Of a stretch of 64,000 bases of DNA, positions 33,125-43,400 are shown one piece after another. This DNA comes from Chryseobacterium ureilyticum (lineage in GTDB: Bacteria > Bacteroidota > Bacteroidia > Flavobacteriales > Weeksellaceae). The stretch's first letter is position 1; each line of letters begins with the position of its first letter. Under the pieces are notes generated by a model, which was not told the DNA's origin, searched no databases, and saw nothing but the letters and a program-made list of their open reading frames with translations. The stretch covers positions 62,001-126,000 of the forward strand of contig NZ_FTOL01000008.1 in the NCBI RefSeq assembly GCF_900156735.1, given 5' to 3'. The position numbers and the translations under genes are program-made.

Positions 33125-35713
33125 TTAGCTTCTTAAATCTTCAAGAAACTGTTCCAAAGAATGCAGGTCACTGATCAGTACCTCTCTTGCTTTAGCACCA
33201 TTAAATCCTCCCACAATACCACTTGCTTCCAGCTGATCCATGATTCTTCCAGCTCTGTTGTATCCTAATTTCAACTGTCTCTGAAGCATTGAAGTAGATC
33301 CCTGTTGTGTAGAAACAATAATTCTTGCAGCGTCTTCAAATAACGCATCCTTTTCATTAGGATCAAAAGCACCTACAGAAGAACTGTTGGCATCTTCAGA
33401 AACATATTCCGGTAGGATGAAAGCTGAAGAATATCCTTTTTGCTCTCCGATGAATTCTGCAAGTCTTTCCACTTCCGGAGTATCTACGAATGCACACTGA
33501 AGTCTTAATATTTCATTTCCGTTGAAATAAAGCATGTCTCCTTTACCAATTAGCTGATCTGCTCCTGGAGAATCAAGAATTGTTCTTGAGTCTACACTTG
33601 AGATTACTCTAAAGGCTGCTCTTGCAGGGAAGTTGGCTTTAATCATACCTGTAATTACGTTTACTGAAGGTCTCTGTGTAGCAACAATAAGGTGAATTCC
33701 TACGGCTCTTGCAAGCTGTGCCAATCTGGCAATTGGTAACTCTACTTCTTTTCCTGCTGTCATGATCAAATCGGCAAACTCGTCTACCACCAATACAATA
33801 TAAGGAAGGAAACGGTGTCCGTTTTCCGGATTTAATTTTCTTTCTGTAAATTTTTTATTGTATTCTTTCAGGTTTTTACAGAATGCATTTTTAAGAAGGT
33901 CATATCTGGTGTCCATCTCAATACACAATGAGTTCAGCGTATTGATTACTTTGTTGGTATCTGTGATGATTGCTTCTTCCGCATCTGGCAGTTTCGCTAA
34001 ATAATGTCTTTCAATTTTTGAATATAAAGAAAGTTCTACTTTTTTAGGATCTACCATTACGAATTTCAATTCGCTTGGGTGTTTCTTATAGAGTAGGGAA
34101 GTAAGGATGGCATTAATACCTACAGATTTACCTTGTCCTGTAGCCCCTGCCATCAGTAAGTGAGGCATTTTTGAAAGGTCTGCCATGAAGATTTCATTGG
34201 AAATTGTTTTTCCGAAAACTACCGGAAGATCCATATCCGTATTCTGGAATTTCTGAGAAGCAATCACAGAACGCATAGAAACCATGGTAGGATTTTTTCT
34301 CGGAACTTCAATACCGATGGTTCCTTTCCCTGGCATTGGAGCAATAATTCTGATTCCTAAAGCCGAAAGGTTCAATGCAATGTCATCCTGTAATTTTTTG
34401 ATGGCAGCCACTCTGATTCCTGCTTCCGGAACAATTTCGTATAAAGTAACTGTAGGACCAATAGTTGCTTTGATCTCTGCAATTCCTACGTTGAAATTCT
34501 TTAGTAGTCCAACGATTTTGTTTTTATTTTCTTCTAATTCTTCCTTGTTAATAGAAATTTCTTCACTACCGTAATCTTTAAGAAGCTCAACAGGTGGCAT
34601 CTGGAAATTGGCAAGGTCTAATTTATGATCATATAAACCATGTTTTTCAATCAATTCCTGAGACTTTCTGTCAGAATCATCTAAAATGTCAATTATCGGA
34701 GCTACTTCCACATTAAATTTGATTTCTTCCTTCACGGATGTTGCCGGAGCTATGGGAGCCGGAGTGGAAGGTCTAATGTCGAATGCTTCTTCAGGAGTAG
34801 AAACCGGAACAATTGGTTTTGTTGAAAGATTAAGGCTTACAGGCTGAGAAACTTCTTTGGGCTCATCATCAAAAGATGTATGATTAGGCGTTGTAATTGT
34901 TTCTATATTGCTTGATGGCTGTACTTCAGGGAATCCTTTTGGGATATTTACAGCTTCAGGTTCTTTAACTTTATTAATTGTAGTATTGGAAGGGGTGTTG
35001 GTAACTTCACTTACGGTAACATTAGGAATAGTTTCATCCTCTGTTTCCGTTTCTTCTGCTTCTTCTTTTAATTCTTCATCAGCTTCGAAATCTTCATCAG
35101 AATCCGGCATCATAGATTTTACTTTTCCAATAGTGTTTTCATTGATTTTATTCAATTTTGCCTTGATAGAGCTTGGGCGAAGGTTAAATTCAAGAATGAA
35201 ATATAAAAGGATACTTGCTGCTAATACCGTCCATAAACCTGCTGTTCCAATAATAGCATTAAGGTAATCCATGATTTGATATCCGTAAACTCCTCCAAGT
35301 ACACCTTGTCCTTTTGTAAGAGCGCCCATGAAAATAGGAAGCCAGCAAATGAAAAACAGGGAATGTCCAATTGTTTTCCATGGTTTGAAGGTTTTCTTCT
35401 TAAGAACCAGAGTTCCTACTACTAAAAACAGAAATGCAATAATAAATGAGGCTATACCAATGCTTTCGAATATGAAGATATTCCCAAACCAGTCTCCGGC
35501 TTTACCGAAAATGTTTGAGGATTTGATAGTCTTATCCAGCATAGTTCCTGCCTGGCTTTGATCAGCTTTCCAATTCATTAAATAGGAAATAAAAGATAAG
35601 GCAAGTACAGCAGAGAAAAGTATTAAAGTAAGCCCGAAAAATATGCGTGGCTTAGATAAAATTCTACCTTTTTCAGGTGATTCAGTCGTTTTTTTTTGTG
35701 TCTTTTTATCCAT
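33125..35713 (-). CDS. ftsK: DNA translocase FtsK
   Basis: Membrane-anchored motor that pumps chromosome DNA at division. ATG at 35713 gives 862 residues; a TTG 60 bases upstream is in frame but lies beyond the promoter. Four N-terminal hydrophobic helices (about 25-175), a Pro/Glu/Thr-rich linker (about 205-350), motor with Walker A GATGQGKS at 523-530 and Walker B LVVDEFADLI around 641-650, and a C-terminal gamma winged-helix domain from about 800 (QRQLKLGYNRAGRIMDQLEASGIV). All features complete. Confidence 0.96.
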   Translation of the reverse strand: MDKKTQKKTTESPEKGRILSKPRIFFGLTLILFSAVLALSFISYLMNWKADQSQAGTMLDKTIKSSNIFGKAGDWFGNIFIFESIGIASFIIAFLFLVVGTLVLKKKTFKPWKTIGHSLFFICWLPIFMGALTKGQGVLGGVYGYQIMDYLNAIIGTAGLWTVLAASILLYFILEFNLRPSSIKAKLNKINENTIGKVKSMMPDSDEDFEADEELKEEAEETETEDETIPNVTVSEVTNTPSNTTINKVKEPEAVNIPKGFPEVQPSSNIETITTPNHTSFDDEPKEVSQPVSLNLSTKPIVPVSTPEEAFDIRPSTPAPIAPATSVKEEIKFNVEVAPIIDILDDSDRKSQELIEKHGLYDHKLDLANFQMPPVELLKDYGSEEISINKEELEENKNKIVGLLKNFNVGIAEIKATIGPTVTLYEIVPEAGIRVAAIKKLQDDIALNLSALGIRIIAPMPGKGTIGIEVPRKNPTMVSMRSVIASQKFQNTDMDLPVVFGKTISNEIFMADLSKMPHLLMAGATGQGKSVGINAILTSLLYKKHPSELKFVMVDPKKVELSLYSKIERHYLAKLPDAEEAIITDTNKVINTLNSLCIEMDTRYDLLKNAFCKNLKEYNKKFTERKLNPENGHRFLPYIVLVVDEFADLIMTAGKEVELPIARLAQLARAVGIHLIVATQRPSVNVITGMIKANFPARAAFRVISSVDSRTILDSPGADQLIGKGDMLYFNGNEILRLQCAFVDTPEVERLAEFIGEQKGYSSAFILPEYVSEDANSSSVGAFDPNEKDALFEDAARIIVSTQQGSTSMLQRQLKLGYNRAGRIMDQLEASGIVGGFNGAKAREVLISDLHSLEQFLEDLRS

Positions 35714-35727
35714 AAATATCAATGTGG

Positions 35728-35735
35728 CAAATTTA
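35728..35735 (-). promoter_or_regulatory. -7 box for ftsK
   Basis: CAAATTTA is TAAATTTG on the minus strand. Transcription would begin about 9 bases before ATG 35713, which selects this start. Confidence 0.6.
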
Positions 35736-36333
35736 ATGTTTTTTCGATACCAAAAAGAATCTTTTTTCTTCAAAAAACATTTTGTAATCGCCGCTTTTTA
35801 CTGCAATTATTTAATAGTGATTAAAAATATTTTGTGTTATAATATTGGCTGAAATAAAAATAAGGTTATTTTTTTTGTTTATCCAAATACCGTGCTGTTA
35901 AATTATATTAATTGGCTTTTATTTTTTTTTAATGTAAAGTTCAGGAAGATGAATATTTTTTAGTTTAAAATATATAAAAAAGAAAGAAAATAACTTTATT
36001 AGGTATTGAGGTTGATACTATAAAATTTGAATTTATTTATTGTTGATAATTAAGTTGGTTTTTCATATAATATGTGAAAAATATTAATGCTATTGAATGT
36101 ATTCTAGTGATTAAATTTAATAAATATATTATATCTTTGTAATTCATATAGAATGAATATCGTTTTTTGTTATACTATTCTACCGTTTTGGCTGATATTG
36201 TACATCATATGGAAAGAACTTTATACATTTTACTTTTTTAATCAATTTCCATATTCCACTTTTCTTCATGATTGGCTTTTCATTATCTGGATTTGTCAAT
36301 TTGAAGCAGACTACAAACATTAAAAATACATCA
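35736..36333. other. AT-rich intergenic stretch between ftsK and a secreted-protein gene
   Basis: About 600 bases without a recognised gene. It holds the -7 box TATCTTTG at 36132-36139, from which a leader of about 190 bases would run to the ATG at 36334. The left 350 bases are strongly AT-rich and show nothing I can name. Confidence 0.6.
36132..36139 (+). promoter_or_regulatory. -7 box TATCTTTG for the secreted-protein pair
   Basis: Exact TAnnTTTG match. The implied leader of about 190 bases is much longer than at most promoters in this window. Confidence 0.55.
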
Positions 36334-38022
36334 ATGAGAAAGCAATTATTCTTTGTGTTCTTGTTGGGTAATTGTACACTATGGGCACAATCTCCGGGTG
36401 GTGTTTCCAATAATCTGCAGATATGGGTAAAAGCTGATGCGGGTACAGGTACTTCAACAGACAATATACAGGTCTCGATATGGGAGAATCAAAAAACTGG
36501 TGGGATAAACGGAATTGCCAACCAGGGGATGCCGGGTTACTACGCCGATCCAGGAGTCGGTGCAAAACCTGTTTATCGTTCTGCAACATCCATTCCCAGT
36601 TTTAATTTTAATCCTGCTATAGAAATCGTAAGTACGAACGGATATAGATCTGGATATAAATTTCCTTCAGGTTTTCCTGATAATGTTACAAAGTCACTTA
36701 CCTCATACACTCATCTTACCAGAACAGCATCCGCTACCTATAGAACTGTTTTTGTGATGAACGGAACTGCTCAGAGCTCTAATCCTACTGATATTGCAGG
36801 GGTATGGCAATCTCCTTTTTTTGGAACGAGAACAAATCGCCCTGAATTTTATAATGAAAAAGAATTTGGGGATGTTTTTTTTGGGACGGATGTCATTAAT
36901 AGCGTAGAAAGTAATGTTCCCAGTATTCAGTCATATTATAACTCTATAGTGGGTACTGATGTGAAATATTTTTTTGATAATAATGGTCTTGTTTATGGCG
37001 GTCCTTCGAATAATGTGTCTTCCCTTAATAATTATCCGGGAATGGTTCTTTTGATGGATAATGACGGTGGATCGGGTTCTACTTCTCTGGCTGGAGACAG
37101 AATAGGAGAGTTTATTCTATATTCGGAAACACAGACTCCTGTGGAACGGCAGCGAGTGAATTCTTATCTGGCAATTAAGTATGGAATTACTTTACAACAA
37201 CCGCAAAACTACCTGAATTCAGATCAGATTACTACATGGAACTCCAGTCTGAATACTACTTTTAATAATAACATCTTTGGAATAGCAAGAGATGATATGT
37301 CGGTTTTAAACCAAAAAGTAAGCAATAGTATTAATGATGAAAATAATATTATGCTTACACTGGCTACAACTAATAATTTCATTTCACCTAATGCTGATGC
37401 TGGCAGAACTCCTTTTGCTCAGGATAAAACCTTTCTGGTAATGGGAGATAATAATGAGCAGGCAATTCCTTTGGTGAATTTTGGAACTACTTCAGGAAAG
37501 ATTATTCAACGTATCTGGTTCGCTCAGAAAACAAATGATACAGCTTCATTATGGTTGCAAGCCGATCTTTCAGGATATACCGAAATATTACCTACGGATA
37601 AAATATTTATGATGGTAGCGGACGATTCCGCATTTACTCAAAATATACAGATGATTTCTGCAACAAGTTTTGTAAATGGTAAAGCCGTGTTCAATTATAC
37701 ATTTCCTTCTAATAAATATATTACCTTCGGAACCAATCTTCAAGCTTATTGTACAAAAGATCCGGCTATAGGAACCCCAAACAGTGCGACAAAATTTGGG
37801 ATTACAGGTCATACAGGATTTCAGGCAAACTGGCCCGCTATCATTCCGAACGGATTTATTGCTCTTGAATCTACCAATAAAGGCTTTGTCATCACCAGAA
37901 CTACAACAGCCAATATAGCGGTTCCTGTAGAAGGAATGTTGATTTTTGATACTGCCGATAATTGCATCAAACTCTATAATGGAACTTCATGGAACTGCAT
38001 TGTAAGATCTTGCAATGAATAA
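36334..38022 (+). CDS. Large secreted protein with DUF8202-like region
   Basis: 562 residues from ATG 36334, chosen because it starts a clean signal peptide (MRKQLFFVFLLGNCTLWAQ). An N-terminal lectin-like region begins NLQIWVKADAGTG; the pattern GEFILYSETQTPVERQRVNSYLAIKYGITL near 265-295 is the mark of DUF8202-type surface proteins of Flavobacteriia. The C-terminal 55 residues (IALESTNKGFVI ... GMLIFDTADNCIKLYNGTSW) match the end of the next protein. There is no obvious T9SS sorting domain. Role unknown; surface or secreted adhesin-like protein. Confidence 0.72.
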   Translation: MRKQLFFVFLLGNCTLWAQSPGGVSNNLQIWVKADAGTGTSTDNIQVSIWENQKTGGINGIANQGMPGYYADPGVGAKPVYRSATSIPSFNFNPAIEIVSTNGYRSGYKFPSGFPDNVTKSLTSYTHLTRTASATYRTVFVMNGTAQSSNPTDIAGVWQSPFFGTRTNRPEFYNEKEFGDVFFGTDVINSVESNVPSIQSYYNSIVGTDVKYFFDNNGLVYGGPSNNVSSLNNYPGMVLLMDNDGGSGSTSLAGDRIGEFILYSETQTPVERQRVNSYLAIKYGITLQQPQNYLNSDQITTWNSSLNTTFNNNIFGIARDDMSVLNQKVSNSINDENNIMLTLATTNNFISPNADAGRTPFAQDKTFLVMGDNNEQAIPLVNFGTTSGKIIQRIWFAQKTNDTASLWLQADLSGYTEILPTDKIFMMVADDSAFTQNIQMISATSFVNGKAVFNYTFPSNKYITFGTNLQAYCTKDPAIGTPNSATKFGITGHTGFQANWPAIIPNGFIALESTNKGFVITRTTTANIAVPVEGMLIFDTADNCIKLYNGTSWNCIVRSCNE

Positions 38023-38046
38023 CTATTCACATTTAAAAATAATACA

Positions 38047-38547
38047 ATGAAAAATATAGTAGTACTTATAGGATTTTTGTCATCTGGATTTGTATTCGCG
38101 CAAGTTGGCATCGGAAAAGAATCTATAGATGGAGATGGAATTCTTGATTTTGCACCTAATAGCACTAATGGTATTATGCTTCCCATTGTAGAGGCTTTGC
38201 CTAATGATGCTGTAGCCGGAACTATTCTGATGGATAAAAATGATAAGATGATAAAAATGAAAGATAATTCTGGCTGGGTAGCGCTGAGTGATGCAGGTTC
38301 TATTGATAATGTTACTTTCAATACCAATGCTGAAGTATCTGGTCCTAATAGAGTCATTATCGGAAATCCTGCCACAACAGTTCCTGGTGTGTTAGTACTG
38401 GAATCAGCGAATAAAGCTTTAATATTGCCAAAAGTAGCAGCTCCTCATATCAATGTTAAAAGCCCATATCCTGGAATGATGTGCTATGATACAGTAAGCA
38501 AAACGATGGCTGTATTTGATGGATTAAAATGGAGTTACTGGAAATAG
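38047..38547 (+). CDS. Small secreted protein sharing a C-terminal module with its neighbour
   Basis: 166 residues with a signal peptide (MKNIVVLIGFLSSGFVFAQ). The mature part starts VGIGKESIDGDGILDF, common to many Chryseobacterium secreted repeat proteins, and ends with LVLESANKALILPKVA ... PGMMCYDTVSKTMAVFDGLKWSYWK, which aligns with the end of the preceding 562-residue protein. 24 bases separate the genes, so they are one operon. Function unknown. Confidence 0.7.
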   Translation: MKNIVVLIGFLSSGFVFAQVGIGKESIDGDGILDFAPNSTNGIMLPIVEALPNDAVAGTILMDKNDKMIKMKDNSGWVALSDAGSIDNVTFNTNAEVSGPNRVIIGNPATTVPGVLVLESANKALILPKVAAPHINVKSPYPGMMCYDTVSKTMAVFDGLKWSYWK

Positions 38548-38559
38548 TATAAAGATTGA

Positions 38560-38585
38560 ACCGAAGGAAATACCTTCGGTTTTTT
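38560..38585 (+). terminator. Terminator after the secreted pair
   Basis: ACCGAAGG (38560-38567) pairs with CCTTCGGT (38573-38580), followed by T6. Confidence 0.85.
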
Positions 38586-38662
38586 GTTGATGTTTATTTT
38601 TTGAACTAGTTCAAAGGTTAAGAATTAGATGCTTTATAACTTTGTCTCATAAAGTTTAATCA

Positions 38663-39307
38663 ATGAAAAATATATTAAAAAACATCTTCACTTTAGGTCT
38701 TATTTTACTATCAATGGTACAAATCAACGCACAACAAAAAAAGACAATGGAAAACACAGCACTATTAATTATTGATGTACAAAATGATTATTTCCCGGGA
38801 GGAAAAATGACATTGGAAGGATCTGAAAAAGCAGGTAAAAATATTCAACAGGTATTGGAATATTTCAGAAAAAATAATCTACCTGTTGTTCATATCAAAC
38901 ATATTTCAACCAATGAAGGAGCAACTTTCTTTTTACCGGGAACTTCAGGAGCGGAAATTCATCCTTTAGTTTCGCCATCTGGAGATGAAAAAGTTATTGT
39001 AAAACATTTCCCCAATAGTTTCAGGGAAACTGAGCTTTTAGAGTATCTTCAGTCTAAGAATATCAAAAATCTTATTATTACAGGGATGATGACTGATGTT
39101 TGTGTAGAATCTACGACAAGAGCAGCTTTTGATTTCGGTTTCAGTAATACGATTATCGGAGATGCTACTGCTACCAGAGACAGAGAGCTTGACGGGAAAA
39201 TTGTGAAAGCTGCTGATGTACAAAAATCGTTTTTAGCAGGAATATCAGCACTGGGAAATCTGTACGCAAATATTATAAATGCCTCTGAATTTTTAAGCAA
39301 GAAATAA
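38663..39307 (+). CDS. Exported isochorismatase-family cysteine hydrolase
   Basis: 214-residue amidohydrolase of the nicotinamidase/isochorismatase fold. Catalytic triad D38 (LLIIDVQNDYF), K114 (VIVKHFPNSF) and C147 (MTDVCVES). It carries an N-terminal signal peptide (MKNILKNIFTLGLILLSMVQINAQ) ahead of an internal MENTALLIIDVQ that is the usual cytoplasmic start of this family. So a secreted version is likely, unless translation also begins at the internal Met30. Substrate unknown. Not followed by partner genes other than a Crp-like regulator. Confidence 0.85.
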   Translation: MKNILKNIFTLGLILLSMVQINAQQKKTMENTALLIIDVQNDYFPGGKMTLEGSEKAGKNIQQVLEYFRKNNLPVVHIKHISTNEGATFFLPGTSGAEIHPLVSPSGDEKVIVKHFPNSFRETELLEYLQSKNIKNLIITGMMTDVCVESTTRAAFDFGFSNTIIGDATATRDRELDGKIVKAADVQKSFLAGISALGNLYANIINASEFLSKK

Positions 39308-39329
39308 TACTAATACAAAATTGTAATAA

Positions 39330-39363
39330 ATAAAGATATCAGTAATATTGGTATCTTTATTTT
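39330..39363 (+). terminator. Terminator-like hairpin after the hydrolase gene
   Basis: ATAAAGATATC (39330-39340) pairs with GGTATCTTTAT (39350-39360) with one G-T pair, followed by T-rich sequence. The right arm contains TATCTTTA, a near -7 box for the following regulator, so the element may do both jobs. Confidence 0.5.
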
Positions 39364-39376
39364 GTTAAATGAAATC

Positions 39377-39955
39377 ATGTTTGATCTACTTCACAAAAAT
39401 ATCAGCAGATATATTAATCTTTCAGAGGAAGAGTTCAGAAAGTTTACTGCTCCGTTTCAGTTGAAAAGCTTTAAAAAAAGAGACGTTGTTCTTAAAGAAG
39501 GAGATTATTGTCTTTTTGAAGGCTTTGTTCTGAATGGATGTTTTAAAATTTATTATCTTAACGAAAGTGGTTTCGAACAAACTCTTTATTTCGCTGTTGA
39601 AGGGTGGTGGATCACGGATATTGACAGTCTCATCAATCATGTTCCAAGCATATTAAATATTGAAGCGCTTTATGACAGTAATGTATTAATGATTTCAAAA
39701 AAAGACAAAGAATGCCTGTATGAAACAATGCCACAGATTGAAAAGCTTTTCAGAATTATGAATCAGCAATCATCTGTCGCCTTGCAGAGAAGAATCTTGT
39801 CCTTGACGGGAAAAACAGCTGATAAACGTTATCTGGAGTTTCTTCAGAAATATCCCGGATTAGAACAGAAACTCACCCAACAACAGGTTGCTTCTTACCT
39901 TGGGATTACTCATGAGTTTTTAAGTAAGATAAGGAAAAAGATTTCGTTGGAATAA
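39377..39955 (+). CDS. Crp/Fnr family regulator
   Basis: 192 residues from ATG 39377; a TTG at 39362 would add five residues. N-terminal cyclic-nucleotide-binding fold (FKKRDVVLKEGDYCLFEGFVLNGCFKIYYLNESGFEQTLYFAVEGWWITD, about 32-82) and a C-terminal winged helix (LTQQQVASYLGITHEFLSKIRKKIS). The binding-pocket residues for cAMP are not conserved, as in most Bacteroidota members, so the ligand is unknown. Possible control of the upstream hydrolase, from adjacency only. Confidence 0.85.
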   Translation: MFDLLHKNISRYINLSEEEFRKFTAPFQLKSFKKRDVVLKEGDYCLFEGFVLNGCFKIYYLNESGFEQTLYFAVEGWWITDIDSLINHVPSILNIEALYDSNVLMISKKDKECLYETMPQIEKLFRIMNQQSSVALQRRILSLTGKTADKRYLEFLQKYPGLEQKLTQQQVASYLGITHEFLSKIRKKISLE

Positions 39956-40490
39956 TAGGTTGATTTTTACACATTTTGATTCAAATTTTACGCTCTTAAT
40001 AGTTTAAATTAGAATTGTTTTAAAGTAAAATGTTTATGAAATAGAGTTTTACGATTGAATTTGTACGTTAATTTCTATTGATGAATGAAATTTACAGGAT
40101 TAAATTAACCCTATATACCTTCTTTTTTCAATCAATAAAATGCTGTTGATTGAAAACTTAAACTACCAAAAAGTTGTTTTTTTTCAAAATAGAGAAAAAA
40201 GAGTTGAATATTTTTTCTGTTCAAAATTAAACAGTTGTTTTTAATTATTTGATTTTCAATATATTTATTATTAAATTAGTTTTACTAAATAGAAGTTCTC
40301 AATCACGAATATAGGTATTATAAATCTGTATTTAACTTGTTTTAAAAATTGAATTTTCCTTAATAACTCTAATGTTATTAAGAATGATTCAAAATAACTA
40401 AAACAGGCTTCAAAATGACAAAAAACAGCTTTTTTTCAGCACTTTGTGGTTTATCATCCTTATTTTTGCATGTCAAGTATATATCATATC
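39956..40490. other. AT-rich intergenic stretch before ccsBA
   Basis: About 535 bases with no supported gene. A weak 9-bp stem (TTCAATCAA ... TTGATTGAA near 40127-40155) and the promoter box at 40461-40468 are the only features noted. Confidence 0.55.
40461..40468 (+). promoter_or_regulatory. -7 box for ccsBA
   Basis: TATTTTTG, exact TAnnTTTG fit. Transcription near 40475 gives a leader of about 16 bases to ATG 40491 and rules out the earlier in-frame start at 40446. Confidence 0.55.
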
Positions 40491-43400
40491 ATGAAGAAGC
40501 TCCAAGATATTATTATCTCAACCAGGACAATGGCTGTATTGTTGCTGGTGTACGCATTTGCAATGGCTTATGCAACGTTCTTAGAAAACGACTACGGAAC
40601 TCCTACAGCAAAAGCATTAATTTATGAGGCAAAATGGTTTGAACTCATCATGGTGCTGCTTATTATCAACTTCATAGGAAATATCGGAAGATATAGACTT
40701 TGGAAAAAAGAAAAGTGGCCAGTTTTAGTTTTTCACCTTGCCTTTATTTTTATTTTTATCGGTGGTGCCATCACAAGATACATCAGTTTTGAAGGACAGA
40801 TGCATATCAGAGAGGGTGAGACGTCTAACGAGATCGTAACTGATAAAAATTATCTTAAAATTCAGATCGAAGAAAAAGGTGATGTTCTTAATTATCAGGA
40901 TATTCCTTATCTAATGTCTCCGTTGCATAAAGACCTGAATGCTACCTATGACTTTCATGGAAAAGAAGTGAAAGTTCTCGCAAAGGAATATATTCAGAGA
41001 AAGAAAGACAGCTTATTGACTGAGCCTAACGGAACTGAATATCTTCACCTGGTTTCAACAGGAAAAACTGGAAGACAAAACATTTACATCAAAGCCGGAG
41101 AGACAAAATCAATCAACGGAACTTTGGTAACTTTCAACAGAGCTATTGATGGTGCTGTTGAATTTAAAAACGAAGGGGGTAAACTATTCATCAAAACTCC
41201 GGTAGACGCAAGTTACATGACCATGGCAACTCAGGCTACGGGAAGTACTGTAAAAGATGAATTCCAACCTTTAGCATTGAGAAGTTTATATACAATCAAT
41301 GAATTAAAGCTTGTAATTCCTGAAGGACTTAAGAAGGGTAAATTAATGGCAATTGAAGGCGACAGAAAGAAAGACGCTAACGTGCCGGATATGCTTCAGA
41401 TTGAGTTACAGGGTCCAAAAACAAAACAATTGGTTGATCTTTCTGTTGAAAGAGGAAATCCAAATGCTTACAAGCAAATCACGATGGACGGATTGAACAT
41501 TATGGTTGGATACGGACCAAAGGTTTACAATACACCATTTGCATTAAAACTGGATGATTTCGTTATGGAAACTTATCCGGGAAGTAACTCTCCAAGTGCT
41601 TATGAAAGTCACGTGAAAATCGTTGACGAAGGAAAAGAAACTCCTTATAAAATCTATATGAACCACGTTCTAAACTATAAAGGATACCGTTTCTTCCAGT
41701 CTAGCTTTGATCCGGACAGAATGGGAACAGTATTGTCTGTAAACCATGACTATTGGGGAACTTTGATCTCTTATATCGGATACGGATTATTATTCTTAGG
41801 AATGTTTGTTATTTTCTTCTGGAAAGGAACACACTTCTGGAAGTTAAATAAAATGCTGAAAGACGCTAACAAAAAGAAAGTGGCGGCAGTACTTTTAGTA
41901 TTTTTAAGCTTAGGTTTAAATGCACAAAAAATTGAAACTCACGGAACAACAGACGGAAGCAGAGAGCATGTACATGTAGAAGGTGACGGGCATACTCATG
42001 CAGCACCGGCTCCTGCAGCTCAGACAAATCAGGACAGTGAGATAAGACAGAACTCATTAGCTTCTCCAATGGGGAAAATGAGAATGATTTCACCAGATGA
42101 AATCATTGCAAAAAATAAAATTAGCAAGGAACACGCAGAGAAATTTGGTTATCTTTTAGTTCAAAACTTCGAAGGAAGAATTGTTCCAATGAATACGCAG
42201 GCGTTAGAGGTTCTAAGAAAACTTTACAAGCATGACCGTTTCAAAGGTACAGACGGAAAATCTCTGGATGCTAACCAATGGTTCCTTTCTATCAATACAG
42301 ATACGGAGAGCTGGACATCAGTTCCTTTAATCAGCGTTGGAGAAAAAGGAGGGAAAGCACTTCTAGAAAAAACTAAAGCTGACGAAGATGGTTATACATC
42401 TTTATTAAACCTTTTCCCGGTTGATAAAAAAACAGGAATGTTAACTTATGTTCTGGAAAGAGATTATAATGCTGCTTTTGCTAAAAAACCTGCAGACCAG
42501 TCTGAGTATGACAAACAGGTAATTAAACTGAATGAGAGAGTTCAGATTTTCAATGAATTTTTCAGCGGTCAGTTCTTAAGAATTGTTCCTGTGAAAAATG
42601 ATGCAAACCACACTTGGCACTCTTGGCTGGATCAGAAATTTGAACCGGACATGGAATCTCAGCAAGTAATGGGACCTTATTTTGCCAATGTTATCGGTGC
42701 ACAAAGATCTGGTGATTGGAGTAAAGCTGATGCTGAATTGGCAAAGCTTTCAGACTATCAGAGAAAATGGGGGAAAGCAGTAGTTCCTGATCAATCTAAA
42801 ATAGATCTTGAAGTATTCATGAATAAGGCGGATATCAATTTTAAATTATTGATTTTCTATACTATTATCGGAGGACTTATTTTACTTTTAGGTTTTGTAG
42901 AATTGTTCAAACCGAAAAAAGCATTAAATAAAGCTATTAAAGTAATTATTGCAATTGGTTTAGTAGGATATTTATTCCACTTCCTGGGTCTTGTAGCAAG
43001 ATGGTATATTTCAGGACATGCTCCTTGGAGTAACGGTTATGAAGCGATTATCTTTATCTCTTGGGTAGGTATTACAGCAGGTTTGGTTCTTTATAAAAAC
43101 TCAAACGCATTGATTCCTGCATCAGGATTTATGGTAGCTGTTATTATGATGGGATTTGCACACGGAGGTTCAGCGCTTGATCCACAGATTACGCCGCTTG
43201 TTCCTGTATTGAAATCTTACTGGTTAATTGTTCACGTAGCGATTATTACATCAAGTTATGGATTCTTTGCGTTATCAATGATTATTGCTGTATTGTCATT
43301 AGTGTTCTATATTATTTCCAACAAGGATACTTATAAAATTCACCACGATACTACATTGAAGGAATTAGTTATTGTTTCTGAAATGTCTTTAACAATCGGT

